Assembly (NCBI RefSeq): GCF_900176165.1
Contig: NZ_FWWU01000009.1
Location: 2,538,501-2,602,500 of the forward strand
Reading direction: 5' to 3'
Source of the DNA: Deinococcus hopiensis KR-140
GTDB lineage: Bacteria > Deinococcota > Deinococci > Deinococcales > Deinococcaceae
DNA length: 64,000 nucleotides
The notes beneath the pieces are model-generated. The model worked only from the letters and a program-made list of their open reading frames with translations, ran no database searches and was not told where the DNA came from. Positions 36,281 to 48,235 of the stretch are shown in pieces (within the stretch, counting starts at the first letter, position 1; each line of letters starts with the position of its first letter). The position numbers and the translations under genes are program-made.

Positions 36281-37120
36281 TCAGCCCTGCAGGCAGCGGC
36301 GCTCCAGCCGCAAACCCCGCGAGCGGGAGGACAGGATCAGGTCACGCAGGGGCAGCACCACCCGGGGCGTCATCCACGACTGCGAGGGCTTGTGCAGCGC
36401 CCAGTCAGGGCCCAACGTGACGGCGGCGTGCTGCACGTCTTTCGATGCGTCCCGCCACACGAGGACGGTGCCCGGGGCGTTTCCGTGATCCACTGGGCGG
36501 GAGCGTTGGGCAAGAAACGCCTCAAAGGGGGCGCGCTGCATCCACTCCCGCTCGGCGCCCTCCACGCCCGCCGCCGCCATCACGGTGCCGAAGCAGTTGG
36601 GACCGCTGGCGTGGGGAAAGGTCCCGGCCAGTTCGCGCGCCCGGGGCAGCAGGGGAGCTGCGGCGGTCCAGACCTCGGCGGGAACCTGTTCCCGCTGGCA
36701 GGCAGGACGCCGCTCCGACAGCACCCGCTCCAGCGCGGCGGGCGTGGCGAGGGACGGCCACCAGACGAAGTGCGCGCCGCTCAACGCAGGCAGCAGGTCC
36801 GCGAACGCCCGGACCCGGGCCACCGCGCCCCGGCGGTTACGCACCTGCGCCCGCACCAGAGAGCGGCGGACGGCGGGCTCCAGCGCCTCCCACTCGGTTT
36901 CGGTCAGCCAGACCACGCGGGCCACGTCCGGCCGCAGGTTCCACAGGGCGTAGGTATCGCGCAGTTCGGGAGGCAGGGTCACGTCCCGGTGGGGCACGGT
37001 GGGCAGCGGCAGCGCCGCCGCCTCGTCCAGGGTCAGGAAAAAAGGCTGCCGGGCGGAGGCCAGCCAGTCCGGCCAGGCGGCCTGCAGCGCAGGGGGAACA
37101 GGAACGTTCAGGACGCGCAT
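36281..37120 (-). CDS. Unknown protein with NlpC/P60-like Cys and His motifs
   Basis: A 279-residue protein. The first 170 residues have no known domain. The last third holds SGPNCFGTVMAAAGV, then GTVLVWRDASKDVQHAAVTL and GPDWALHKPS. A Cys at the start of a helix followed about 65 residues later by a His on a strand is the pattern of papain-like NlpC/P60 and CHAP amidases. There is no signal peptide. The ATG at 37120 follows GGGAGG at good spacing; an in-frame start at 37162, 7 bases after the Rieske gene, is possible. Confidence 0.65.
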   Translation of the reverse strand: MRVLNVPVPPALQAAWPDWLASARQPFFLTLDEAAALPLPTVPHRDVTLPPELRDTYALWNLRPDVARVVWLTETEWEALEPAVRRSLVRAQVRNRRGAVARVRAFADLLPALSGAHFVWWPSLATPAALERVLSERRPACQREQVPAEVWTAAAPLLPRARELAGTFPHASGPNCFGTVMAAAGVEGAEREWMQRAPFEAFLAQRSRPVDHGNAPGTVLVWRDASKDVQHAAVTLGPDWALHKPSQSWMTPRVVLPLRDLILSSRSRGLRLERRCLQG

Positions 37121-37169
37121 GGCCCGGGCCTCCCACAGGTTTCTTCTGGGCAAATCCGCCATCCGGTCC

Positions 37170-37481
37170 TCACAGCGGCAACACGTACACCTCGCCGCCG
37201 TCCACCTCGGTGCGGTAGAGCTTCACCGGCTTGACGGCAGGGAGGGTCTTGGGTTTGCCCGTGCTCAACTCAAACTTCGCGCCATGTTTCTCGCAGGTGA
37301 TGCGGCCCGCGCCGACATCGCCGCCCAGCAGGGGGTAGTCCTTGTGGGTGCAGTTGTTCCGCAGGGCGTAGAACTGCCCCTCATACCGGACCACCACCAC
37401 GCCCACGCCACCCACCTGCACCTCGGTCTGGCTGCCCTCAATCAACGCCGCTTCATGCCCCACCCGTACCCGCTCGGTCAT
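37170..37481 (-). CDS. Rieske [2Fe-2S] ferredoxin-like protein
   Basis: A 103-residue single-domain Rieske protein. The cluster ligands are Cys and His in NCTHKDYPLLGG and Cys and His in ITCEKHGAKFELSTG. It lacks the disulphide cysteines of cytochrome bc1-type Rieske proteins, so it matches soluble ferredoxins or the NirD-like small subunits of oxygenases and nitrite reductases. The partner enzyme is not nearby. It lies just upstream of the NlpC/P60-like gene on the same strand. Confidence 0.88.
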   Translation of the reverse strand: MTERVRVGHEAALIEGSQTEVQVGGVGVVVVRYEGQFYALRNNCTHKDYPLLGGDVGAGRITCEKHGAKFELSTGKPKTLPAVKPVKLYRTEVDGGEVYVLPL

Positions 37482-37512
37482 GCGCGGAGTCTAGCGGGGC
37501 GGGGCAGGGGAT

Positions 37513-38370
37513 TCAGGCCCCACACCCCGTGTCCAGCCGGACTTTCAGGCCACTGCCCGGCGTCCACTCCTGGGCCGCCACACCGTAGCCCTCGTAATAG
37601 GCCGAGAACGTCACCACCTCCATGCGCCCGTCGCCGTTCAGGTCCGCCACACCGCCCAGGGCGTACCGCTGCGCCAGAGGCATCGTCTCGTCCCGGTTCT
37701 GGTCATACGCCTTCAGGGCCACGTATGCGCCCAGCACGGTGGTCCGCACCTTGCCCTTTACCACACTGCGTAGCAGCAGCAGGCTGTAGTCGCCCGGCTG
37801 GCCGGTGGGCGGCGGGTAGAGGGCCGCTTGATCTGCAAAGCGGCTCGCCTCGACGAGCACCTCGTCCGTGCCGTCACCGTCCAGATCGGCGCGGGTCACG
37901 CTCCGGAGCTGCACCCGTGGATCGCGGAGGCCCCGCCGCAGGAGTTCGGCGCGCACGGCGGCCTCATACACCGGGCTATTCGTCGGCAGGGACGTGACGG
38001 GGCGCGGACGGGCAGGCCAGGTCGCGGACGTGCCAATCAGGAAGGCGGCCTTTGAGGTGGCGGGCGTCAGGGACACGCCGAAGGTCTCCGGGCAGGGTTC
38101 ACCGAACGAGACGGCCCGGCCTCCGCGTGCCGTGTGGGCCGGACCACCCAGCCCCTGCAGGCGGTAGACCTCGCCGCCCCTGATGCGCCGAGCTGCCGCG
38201 GGTCCCCCGGTCCATTTTCCACCCTCCACCACGCCGAGCAGGGTGGCCCCATCGTCTCCCGGTACAGAGACGAGCACGGGCGCGGCAGGACGCGGCGTAG
38301 CGGCTTCCACCTGCGAAACGGTCACGGTCAGGGTGGAAAACAGGACCAGCCAGAGGGCGCGCGCAACCAT
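37513..38370 (-). CDS. Secreted protein with calcium-binding-like repeats
   Basis: A 285-residue protein with a signal peptide (ALWLVLFSTLTVTVSQVEA). Two stretches, RADLDGDGTDEVLVEA and VADLNGDGRMEVVTFS, have the DxDGDG loop of FG-GAP/VCBS-type and dockerin-like calcium sites. The remainder is not recognised. It ends in a Cys (DTGCGA) that could pair with the one in GEPCPETF. It sits next to a broken VOC gene. Confidence 0.72.
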   Translation of the reverse strand: MVARALWLVLFSTLTVTVSQVEAATPRPAAPVLVSVPGDDGATLLGVVEGGKWTGGPAAARRIRGGEVYRLQGLGGPAHTARGGRAVSFGEPCPETFGVSLTPATSKAAFLIGTSATWPARPRPVTSLPTNSPVYEAAVRAELLRRGLRDPRVQLRSVTRADLDGDGTDEVLVEASRFADQAALYPPPTGQPGDYSLLLLRSVVKGKVRTTVLGAYVALKAYDQNRDETMPLAQRYALGGVADLNGDGRMEVVTFSAYYEGYGVAAQEWTPGSGLKVRLDTGCGA

Positions 38371-38373
38371 GCT

Positions 38374-39110
38374 TCAGCGTACCCCCTCCCGACTTCGGCC
38401 TGTGGCCTGCCGCAGCGTGACCCGGTTGCCCCAGGGATCGCCGAACGAGAGGGTGTCCTCGCCGCCCTGCACGTCCAGCGCCTGCCCAGCCAGATGGACC
38501 CGCAGCGGCGCGAGGTCCGGCGTCACGAACTCCACACCGCCCAGTCCAGCAGGGGGTGAAATGGGCCGCCCCTGTCCCCGCGTATGTCACCCGCTCAGCC
38601 CGAGGTGGTGGCCGCTCCACAACAGGAACGACGCGCCGGGAAACCGCGACACCGGTCCAGGTTTTGGCGTAGAACCGGGCAGCCTCGGCGCCATTCCCCA
38701 CCTTGAGGTGGACGTGACCGACGGTGGTTCCCAGGGGCGCGCCAAAGGGAACGCCTCCCGCCTCTGCCAGCACCGCCTCGACCTCCACGGCCTGCGTGTC
38801 CATCTGCACCTGCCCGCCCTGCCAGGTCCACCCGCCGCGCGGGCGGTCCCGGTAGACCTCGACGCCGTTGCCCTCGGAGTCATGAAGGCAAACCGCCGCG
38901 CTGACGAGGAGATCTCCATTGCCCAGCGGCGTGCGCCCGGCAGCGCTCCAGGCCCACGCGCGTCGGCAGCAGGAAAGCCGTGTGGGACAGGCCGAGCAGA
39001 TCTGGGAGAAGGCCTGCAGGCGGGGCAGATCGCGGGCGAGCAGCGTGACCGCACCGACGTGCGCGTCAGGAGAAAGGACCGGGGAGGACACGGCCCCTCC
39101 TGGCCTTTTT
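38374..39110 (-). pseudogene. Frameshifted VOC-family dioxygenase-like gene
   Basis: Pieces on the minus strand in different frames line up with a two-module glyoxalase/catechol-dioxygenase-like protein: DAHVGAVTLLARDLPRLQAF, then CLHDSEGNGVEVYRDRPRGG and TTVGHVHLKVGNGAEAARFY, then ASFLLWSG, and FVTPDLAPLRVHLAG with LSFGDPWGNRVTLRQ to the stop at 38374. The shifts lie near 38960, 38640 and 38540. The intact ancestor would be about 245 residues. Confidence 0.8.
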
Positions 39111-39166
39111 GCTTTAAAACAAAGCATTTAATGGCCCTGCACCAAAAGTTGGACGCCACTGCACTT

Positions 39167-39199
39167 CTTGAGCGACATACTCAAGTGAGTATCTCACTC
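39167..39199. promoter_or_regulatory. Promoter with three overlapping palindromes
   Basis: TTGAGC (39168-39173) and TATCTC (39190-39195) lie 16 bases apart as a candidate promoter. Three palindromes overlap it: CTTGAG-N7-CTCAAG (39167-39185), ATACTCAAGTGAGTAT (39177-39192) and AGTGAGTATCTCACT (39184-39198). The middle one sits exactly between -35 and -10. A repressor site for the following membrane protein gene is likely. Confidence 0.6.
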
Positions 39200-39225
39200 C
39201 CACGCTTTGACGCCTGGAGGTTTCC

Positions 39226-40692
<1,467 letters not shown>

Positions 40693-40829
40693 GTCGTATG
40701 GGTTCCGTCCGTTTCGTGAACACACCGGAAGACCGCCGGTTTGCTTCCCGCCCCACCCAGAACCCGTTTCTCTCCTTCTCGCTCTGCCCGGACTGAATCG
40801 CTCCGCAAACGATTCAATCGGCGTTCGTA

Positions 40830-40879
40830 ACAAAGGGAGAAGGTGGGGAAGCGGCCACTTCCCCACCTTCTCCCTTTGT
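40830..40879. terminator. Perfect 22-bp hairpin between convergent genes
   Basis: Arms at 40830-40851 and 40858-40879 are exact complements (ACAAAGGGAGAAGG and onward). The loop is 6 bases. It lies 6 bases beyond the prs stop and can end transcription from both sides; a short T-rich end is present. Confidence 0.8.
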
Positions 40880-40885
40880 TTGCAA

Positions 40886-41884
<999 letters not shown>

Positions 41885-42059
41885 GGTGGAATCCTCCGGG
41901 AAAGGGAGCGGGGGCAGGTGCGGGCGGTTACGGAACCGTCAAGCAGCATACATGCCGCGTCACGCCGCTGTCATGGAGCCGTCCGTCCCGCTCGTCTGCA
42001 CCCGGAGGACAGGGGACGAAACGGAGCCGCGCAGCCTCACCCACCCGCTGGCATGCTCC

Positions 42060-42491
42060 ATGCCCTGGCTCCCGATGCTCGTGGCGGTGCTGGTGGGCAC
42101 CGTCATTCCCCTCCGAACCGCCAATTCGCGCCTTGCCCAGGTGGCCGGGCACTCCACCGGGGCGGCCCTGATCAGCGTGACCCTGACGCTGCTGGGCACC
42201 TTCGTTTTGCTGGTGAGGCCGGGGCACGCCTCCGCCCTCGCAGACGCGCACCTGCCCTGGTGGACCTGGATCGGCGGAGCCTCCGGCATGGTGTACCTGC
42301 TGGGGCGGGCGGCGCTGGCCCCACGCCTGGGCACCGCCACCCTGCTGAGCCCCACCGTGCTGGGGCAACTGTTGGCAGCCGGGCTGCTCGAACACGTCGG
42401 GTGGCTGGGTCTGCCCCAACACGCGCTCACGCCGGAGCGGCTGCTGGGACCCGCGCTGGTGGCGTGGGTGGTACTGGTGCGGCAGTTTTGA
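42060..42491 (+). CDS. DMT-type transporter, DUF606/YdcZ family
   Basis: A 143-residue protein with four to five hydrophobic segments. It begins MPWLPMLVAVLVGTVIPLRTANSRLAQ and contains AALISVTLTLLGTFVLL and WIGGASGMVYLLGRAAL, the DUF606 pattern of short drug/metabolite transporters that work as dimers. The substrate is unknown. The start at 42060 gives the family length; upstream in-frame sequence is not membrane-like. Confidence 0.8.
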   Translation: MPWLPMLVAVLVGTVIPLRTANSRLAQVAGHSTGAALISVTLTLLGTFVLLVRPGHASALADAHLPWWTWIGGASGMVYLLGRAALAPRLGTATLLSPTVLGQLLAAGLLEHVGWLGLPQHALTPERLLGPALVAWVVLVRQF

Positions 42492-42521
42492 GGGAAGTTC
42501 ACGGCCTTGAGCAACAGACAG

Positions 42522-42574
42522 GGGTGGGGGAGAGGGGACGCAGCCTCCCTCGGCGCGTCCCCTCTCCCCCACCC
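42522..42574. terminator. Perfect 20-bp hairpin between convergent genes
   Basis: Arms 42522-42541 and 42555-42574 (GGGTGGGGGAGAGGGGACGC with its complement) enclose 13 bases. It lies 5 bases from the dnaJ stop and 31 from the DMT stop, so it should serve both genes. Confidence 0.75.
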
Positions 42575-42579
42575 AAATC

Positions 42580-43701
42580 TCAGTCCCGGTGGAAGATCTT
42601 GCCCACCTTGTCGAAAAAGCCCTCACGGTGTTCGTTCACCTCGTCGCCCACGGCGCGGGCATAGGCGTGCAGGGCCTCTCTGGCTTCGGGCGAGAGCTGG
42701 GTGGGTTTGGGTACCGTGACCTCGTATTCCACGATCAGGTCGCCGCTGCCCGCACCCTGAAGGCGGGGCAGGCCCTGACCGCGCAGGCGGTGGAGTTCGC
42801 CGTGCTGGGTGCCTGCTTTGACCTCTACCGTCTGCGGGCCGTCGAGGGTGGGCACCGCGATCTCCCCACCGAGCGCCGCCTTGGCAAAGCCGATGGGCGC
42901 AGTGTAAATCAGGTGTTCCTGCTCCCGGCGCAACTCAGGGTGACGCTCCATCTCGATGTGGACGTACAGGTCACCGTTGCCGCCGGGGCCCTCGTTGCCC
43001 ATACCCGCCACGCGGATGCGGTAGCCCTCATCGATGCCGCGCGGCAGCTTGACCTTGACCGTCTCGGCCTTGAGGGTCCGGCCCCGGCCCTTACAGACGG
43101 TGCAGGGGTCCTCGATCATCTGGCCCTCGCCCCGGCAGGTGGGGCAGGGCTGCTGCGTTTCCACCACGCCGAAGATCGTGCGGGCCTGGGCCCGGACGGC
43201 GCCCGCCCCATGACAGGTCGTGCAGGTCTTGGGCGGCTTGCCCCCCGGCTCACTGCGGTTGCCGTGGCAGTGCTCGCAGGTCGTGAGGCGGTCGACCTCC
43301 ACCTCGATCTCCTCGCCCGCACGGGCCTGGAGCAGCGTAACGTGGGCCTCGGTTTCCAGATCGTCGCCGCGTGCCGGACCCCGCCGACCACCGCGCCCAC
43401 CCATGCCCCCGAACAGTTGCTCAAAGATGTCCATGGGATCGAAGCCCGCGCCGCCCATCCCGCCAAAGGGATCGCTGCCCGGCATCCCGGCGCCCGGCGC
43501 GCTGCCGAAGCGGTCGTAGTGGGCGCGCTTCTCGGGGTCCGAGAGCACCGCGTACGCCTCGTTGATGCGGGCGAACTGCTCGGCGGCTCCCTCTTCCTTA
43601 TTGCGGTCGGGGTGGAACTTCAGGGCGAGTTTGCGGTAGGAACTCTTGATCTCGTCGGCGCTCGCGGTGCGCGAAACGCCCAGCAGTTCGTAGTAATCCA
43701 T
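42580..43701 (-). CDS. dnaJ: Chaperone DnaJ (Hsp40)
   Basis: A 373-residue type I DnaJ. The J domain is MDYYELLGVSRTASADEIKS with KFHPDRN carrying the HPD motif. A Gly/Phe-rich linker with GGMGGAGF follows, then four zinc-finger CxxCxGxG repeats (CEHCHGNR, CTTCHGAG, CPTCRGEG, CTVCKGRG; the first is slightly divergent) and the substrate-binding C-terminal domain. It delivers unfolded proteins to DnaK. The ATG at 43701 opens the J domain; longer in-frame sequence has no support. It lies 137 bases downstream of trpS. Confidence 0.95.
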   Translation of the reverse strand: MDYYELLGVSRTASADEIKSSYRKLALKFHPDRNKEEGAAEQFARINEAYAVLSDPEKRAHYDRFGSAPGAGMPGSDPFGGMGGAGFDPMDIFEQLFGGMGGRGGRRGPARGDDLETEAHVTLLQARAGEEIEVEVDRLTTCEHCHGNRSEPGGKPPKTCTTCHGAGAVRAQARTIFGVVETQQPCPTCRGEGQMIEDPCTVCKGRGRTLKAETVKVKLPRGIDEGYRIRVAGMGNEGPGGNGDLYVHIEMERHPELRREQEHLIYTAPIGFAKAALGGEIAVPTLDGPQTVEVKAGTQHGELHRLRGQGLPRLQGAGSGDLIVEYEVTVPKPTQLSPEAREALHAYARAVGDEVNEHREGFFDKVGKIFHRD

Positions 43702-43838
43702 GATTGTCGTCGCCGGGTAGGAGTACCCGACCTCCACCCCCAGGTTAACACGAGCAGACTCAAGAAACGTGGGCGGAGTCAGACAGGAAGGGGGAAGCAA
43801 TGCACGGTGGCAAAAGACGCCGTGAACGCACGTCAAAA

Positions 43839-44888
43839 TCACGCTTTTTCCCCCTCCTGCGGCCTCCTTCCCCGTTCCCGGAAATCGTCCAGTCCCATCG
43901 CCTCCCGTACCTCCACCATCGTCCTGGCCGCCACATCGCGGCCCCGGGCGGTGCCCTCGCGGAGCAGGACCTCCACGCCGGCCCGGTCCCGAGCAAATTC
44001 GGCCCGGCGCCCACGGATGGGCGCGATGGTGCCTTCCAGCACTTCCAGCAGGTGCCGCTTGACCCGCACGTCGCCCAGGCCGCCCCGCCGGTAGCGGTCT
44101 TTCAGGGCCTGCACCCCCGCCCGGTCCGGGTCAAAGGCGTCCAGGTAGGCGAAGACGGGGTTGCCCTCCACCTTACCGGGGTCCTCAGCACGCAGGTGGT
44201 TCGGATCGGTGTACATGCCCCGCACCTTCCGGGCCACCTCGTCGGCGCTGTCAGACAGGAAAATTGCGTTGCCCAGCGACTTGCTCATCTTGCCGTTGCC
44301 GTCCAGGCCTGGCAGACGGGCCGCGCGGCCCACAAGCGCCTGCGGTTCGGTCAGCACGGGGGCATAGAGGTGGTTGAAGCGCCGCACAATCTCGCGCGTC
44401 CCCTCGATCATGGGGAGCTGGTCCTCGCCCACGGGCACGAGGCCAGCGCCGAATACGGCGATATCGGCGGCCTGAGAGACGGGATAGACGAAGAATCCGG
44501 CGGGCACGGACTCTCCGAAGCCTTTTTGCGCGATCTCCGCCTTGACGGTGGGGTTTTGCCGCAGGTGCGAGACGGTCACGAGATTGAGGAAAAAGACGGT
44601 GAGTTCCGCGATCTCGGGCAACCGCGACTGAACGACGAAGGTGCTGACCTGTGGATCGAGCCCCACCGCGAGGTAATCGAGCGCCACCTCCAGCACGTTC
44701 TGGCGGATCTTGCCGGGATTCTCGAAGTTATCGGTAAGTGCCTGCACGTCCGCGAGCAACACATACGTTTCGTACTCGCGCTGCAAGGACACCCGGCTTT
44801 GCAGTGAGCCGACGAGGTGGCCGATGTGCAGTGGGGCGGTGGGCCGGTCTCCGGTAAGGATGCGGGGGCGAGGGGCAGCGATGGTCAT
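43839..44888 (-). CDS. trpS: Tryptophanyl-tRNA synthetase
   Basis: A 349-residue class I synthetase. The HIGH motif lies in ILTGDRPTAPLHIGHLVGSL and the KMSKS motif in GLDGNGKMSKSLGNAI. It charges tRNA-Trp with tryptophan. The TGDRPT-type N-terminus differs from the E. coli type and matches the subgroup found in many Gram-positive species. Deinococcus can carry two TrpRS types; only this one is here. AAGGAGGACACCC precedes the ATG. A terminator-like hairpin lies 20 bases upstream of the start, so expression is probably attenuated. Confidence 0.95.
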   Translation of the reverse strand: MTIAAPRPRILTGDRPTAPLHIGHLVGSLQSRVSLQREYETYVLLADVQALTDNFENPGKIRQNVLEVALDYLAVGLDPQVSTFVVQSRLPEIAELTVFFLNLVTVSHLRQNPTVKAEIAQKGFGESVPAGFFVYPVSQAADIAVFGAGLVPVGEDQLPMIEGTREIVRRFNHLYAPVLTEPQALVGRAARLPGLDGNGKMSKSLGNAIFLSDSADEVARKVRGMYTDPNHLRAEDPGKVEGNPVFAYLDAFDPDRAGVQALKDRYRRGGLGDVRVKRHLLEVLEGTIAPIRGRRAEFARDRAGVEVLLREGTARGRDVAARTMVEVREAMGLDDFRERGRRPQEGEKA

Positions 44889-45160
44889 GGGTGTCCTCCT
44901 TGAGGAACAAAAAAAGCGCCCGGATCACTCCGGGCGCCGCCTGTGGGATTTGCGAAAAGCACAGGGAACGTCGCCCAGCTACCCGGGCCACCACACCTGC
45001 GCGGTCTTGCTCACGGTGGAAAGCTTACGGTCCTGGCTTCCCGCTCCCCATCGGCCAGATGGCGGAGGGGAACTGACCTGCCGTCAGGCTTGACCAGGTC
45101 CGGGTATCCACAGCACGCAAGGGGTTACGGCCCGGCGGGCGTCAGCGGGGGGCACTCCCT
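44889..45160 (-). promoter_or_regulatory. trpS leader, candidate T-box or other attenuator
   Basis: About 270 non-coding bases precede trpS and end in a terminator-like hairpin (44909-44937). Upstream of that, the minus strand reads GTGTGGTGGCCCGGG (around 44995-44980) followed by CGACGTTCCCTG, which loosely matches the T-box and antiterminator of tRNA-sensing leaders; TGGC would fit the G discriminator of tRNA-Trp. The match is imperfect and a specifier loop was not firmly identified. Confidence 0.45.
44909..44937 (-). terminator. Attenuator hairpin in the trpS leader
   Basis: TCCGGGCGC and GCGCCCGGA form a perfect 9-bp stem with a 4-base loop, followed on the minus strand by seven T. It is a textbook intrinsic terminator located 20 bases before the trpS start, so trpS can only be read if it is bypassed. 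Confidence 0.85.
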
Positions 45161-45689
45161 CCGCTCCGGCTCACCCATATTTGAATAAAAAGGTCAAAAA
45201 ACGCCTTCTGCTCGGCCTCGCGCTGCTGCCCCTCCTCCAGGGTCCAGCGCTCGCTGCCAGTATCCCCAGCCTGGTCTTGACCTATGTCGATGGCTCCAAC
45301 AAGATCAAACCCACCGCCGAGAAGGAGGGGGCGGGCACGATCGACAAGTTCTGGGAGCCGCCGAAGAACGTCCTCGCCCAGATGCTGGCCCTGTTCTACT
45401 GCTACGCGCTTGGGAGCGACTGCTGGTCGGTGTTGGTCCGCAGTCCGAAGTTCAGCCGGCCCGACGTCGTGGGAACCAAGAACCTGACGTAGCTGGGCAG
45501 GCTGCCTGCGCCGGATGAGGGCATATCCGCGGAGATGTACAAAATCAACGGCGGCACCTTCTCCGGGATGTACGCCACGACCCTTGACGGCAACAACGCA
45601 GCCGTGTACGCCGTCCTGACCCGGACCTACACGCAGACCTCTCCCGAGTTGACGCGGCCCGTCCGCCAGGTCCGCGCCTTCCCCAGCCC

Positions 45690-46736
<1,047 letters not shown>

Positions 46737-46907
46737 GGCCGTTTCCTTTTCGGAAGAGGGCGAGCCGTAAACATCGGTATAGACAGCATTGACCTCAACA
46801 TAACCTGCACCTGGGACGGGCGTCCCGCATTCCAGACCTGTCCCCGGAGCCCAAGGCCCAAGCGTCTCTCAAGGCGGGGGGCCAGAGACGGAAAGTAAGG
46901 TAGGCCC

Positions 46908-47075
46908 ATGATCAAGTACCGCAGGCAAAATCCCCTCGCGCCTGAAAAGGACGCGGAGCTGAGCGTGAACCTCACGCCGCTGCTGTTCTTCGCGGTGGGC
47001 TACCTCTCGGTCCGGGCGCTGCTGGGCACCCTGCAACGGGAGCGGACCGGCGCGGAGGAGGTGGCGGCCGAATGA
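46908..47075 (+). CDS. Small protein with one hydrophobic segment
   Basis: A 55-residue protein (MIKYRRQNPLAPEKDAELSV; LTPLLFFAVGYLSVRALLGTL; ending GAEEVAAE). One possible membrane helix is flanked by charged ends. GTAAGGTAGG precedes the ATG. The stop overlaps the next start in an ATGA, so the pair is translated together. Confidence 0.55.
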   Translation: MIKYRRQNPLAPEKDAELSVNLTPLLFFAVGYLSVRALLGTLQRERTGAEEVAAE

Positions 47076-47494
47076 CCCAGCCCCCCGCGAATCAGCAGCT
47101 CAGAAGCGCCGCCAGCGGGCGCAACGTGGTGCCCGGCTGGACCCAGCTCATCAAGGGCCAGCCCGACGTTATCGAAGTGCAGCTGGACGTAGACCAGGCA
47201 GACCTGAACCGCGAACACGGCTGCTTGCTGATCGAGTACTGGGCCGGGCACGACGACCTCACCCTGCAAAGCATTCTGCCCACGCGCGCCTTCAAGGCCG
47301 CCACCGAGGGCTGGTGCGTGTTTATCCCCGCGCAGGGCCGCGTGCTCGTCCGCGCCATCGATCCGCAGCCCACGCCGCCCCTGCTGGCCAGCCACTGGAT
47401 CAACGTCGAGCCGAACACTCCGGCAGGAACGGTGGTCAACGTCAGCGTGAAGTTTCCCCCGGAAGGGGCGGAGGGACCAGGCCTGCAGGGTTAG
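47072..47494 (+). CDS. Protein of unknown function
   Basis: A 140-residue soluble protein, MTQPPANQQLRSAASGRNVV to PGLQG, without signal or membrane segment. The middle is beta-rich (VIEVQLDVDQADLNREHGCL; GWCVFIPAQGRVLVRAIDPQ). I recognise no domain. It is coupled to the 55-residue gene upstream by an ATGA overlap and converges on mqnB. Confidence 0.6.
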   Translation: MTQPPANQQLRSAASGRNVVPGWTQLIKGQPDVIEVQLDVDQADLNREHGCLLIEYWAGHDDLTLQSILPTRAFKAATEGWCVFIPAQGRVLVRAIDPQPTPPLLASHWINVEPNTPAGTVVNVSVKFPPEGAEGPGLQG

Positions 47495-47513
47495 GGGAAA
47501 CGGCCCTGACGCC

Positions 47514-48143
47514 TCAGCTTCTGGCGAGCAGTTCCTCCAGCCCCCACCGCGTGGCCGCCAGCGCCTCGCCCAAGCGCCAGGCCGAACGGTCCCGGGGACC
47601 GGCGGGATTGCTGATGCCCCGCACCTCCAGCGCGGGCACCCCAGCCAACATGGCGGCGTGGGCCACCCCAGCGCCCTCCATTCCCTCGGTGAGTGCGCCG
47701 GGGTAGCGGGCGGCGAGCCGCTGCGCCCGCTCGGCACTTCCCGTTACAGTGCTGAGCGTGAGGGCTGGACCGTAGGCTGCGCCGAGCTGCCTGGCCAGGG
47801 CTGCCGCTTCCGCCCACACCTCAAACACCCCGGCGTGCGGCACATCTGGCAGGACCGACAGGCCCAGTTCAGTCAGGTCCAGAAACGCCTCACCGTCCTG
47901 CGCACCCAGGTCCGCCTGCACGATTCGGCTGGACACAGCCAAATCCCCCGGCTGCAAGCCACTGCCCGGGTACGCGCCGCCGATCCCCGCACTTACCACA
48001 AGGCGGTGGGACTGTTCGGCCAGGGCGCGGGCAGTGGCAAGTGCGGCGGCCACCGGGCCCACACCGCTGACCGTCACCCGCGCGGGCAGGTCCCTGAGCC
48101 GGTCAGCTTCCGCAGCTGTGGCGACGACGATCAGCACGTTCAC
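47514..48143 (-). CDS. mqnB: Futalosine hydrolase of menaquinone synthesis
   Basis: A 209-residue member of the MTA/SAH nucleosidase family. It starts MNVLIVVATAAEADRL from a GTG at 48143. VSAGIGGAYPGSGLQPGDLA and TEGMEGAGVAHAAMLAGVP carry the purine- and ribose-binding residues, with the MEGAG glutamate typical of the family. MqnB splits futalosine into hypoxanthine and dehypoxanthine futalosine. Deinococcus makes menaquinone by this route, which supports the call over MTA/SAH nucleosidase. Sequence upstream of the GTG in the same frame is unlike protein. Confidence 0.9.
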   Translation of the reverse strand: MNVLIVVATAAEADRLRDLPARVTVSGVGPVAAALATARALAEQSHRLVVSAGIGGAYPGSGLQPGDLAVSSRIVQADLGAQDGEAFLDLTELGLSVLPDVPHAGVFEVWAEAAALARQLGAAYGPALTLSTVTGSAERAQRLAARYPGALTEGMEGAGVAHAAMLAGVPALEVRGISNPAGPRDRSAWRLGEALAATRWGLEELLARS

Positions 48144-48235
48144 GGCGGACAGTGTAGAAGGCGCAGCACAGGGGGTGCGGCCCGCATCACGGCGAAACCC
48201 TACCCCCGATCTGGAGACCTCCCCGCCCCCGGCCT

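Noticed and set aside
45060..45140. Signal recognition particle RNA on the plus strand (GACCAGGTCCGG)
   Set aside because: The GGAA tetraloop and the following AGCAGC side of the SRP helix 8 motif are missing.
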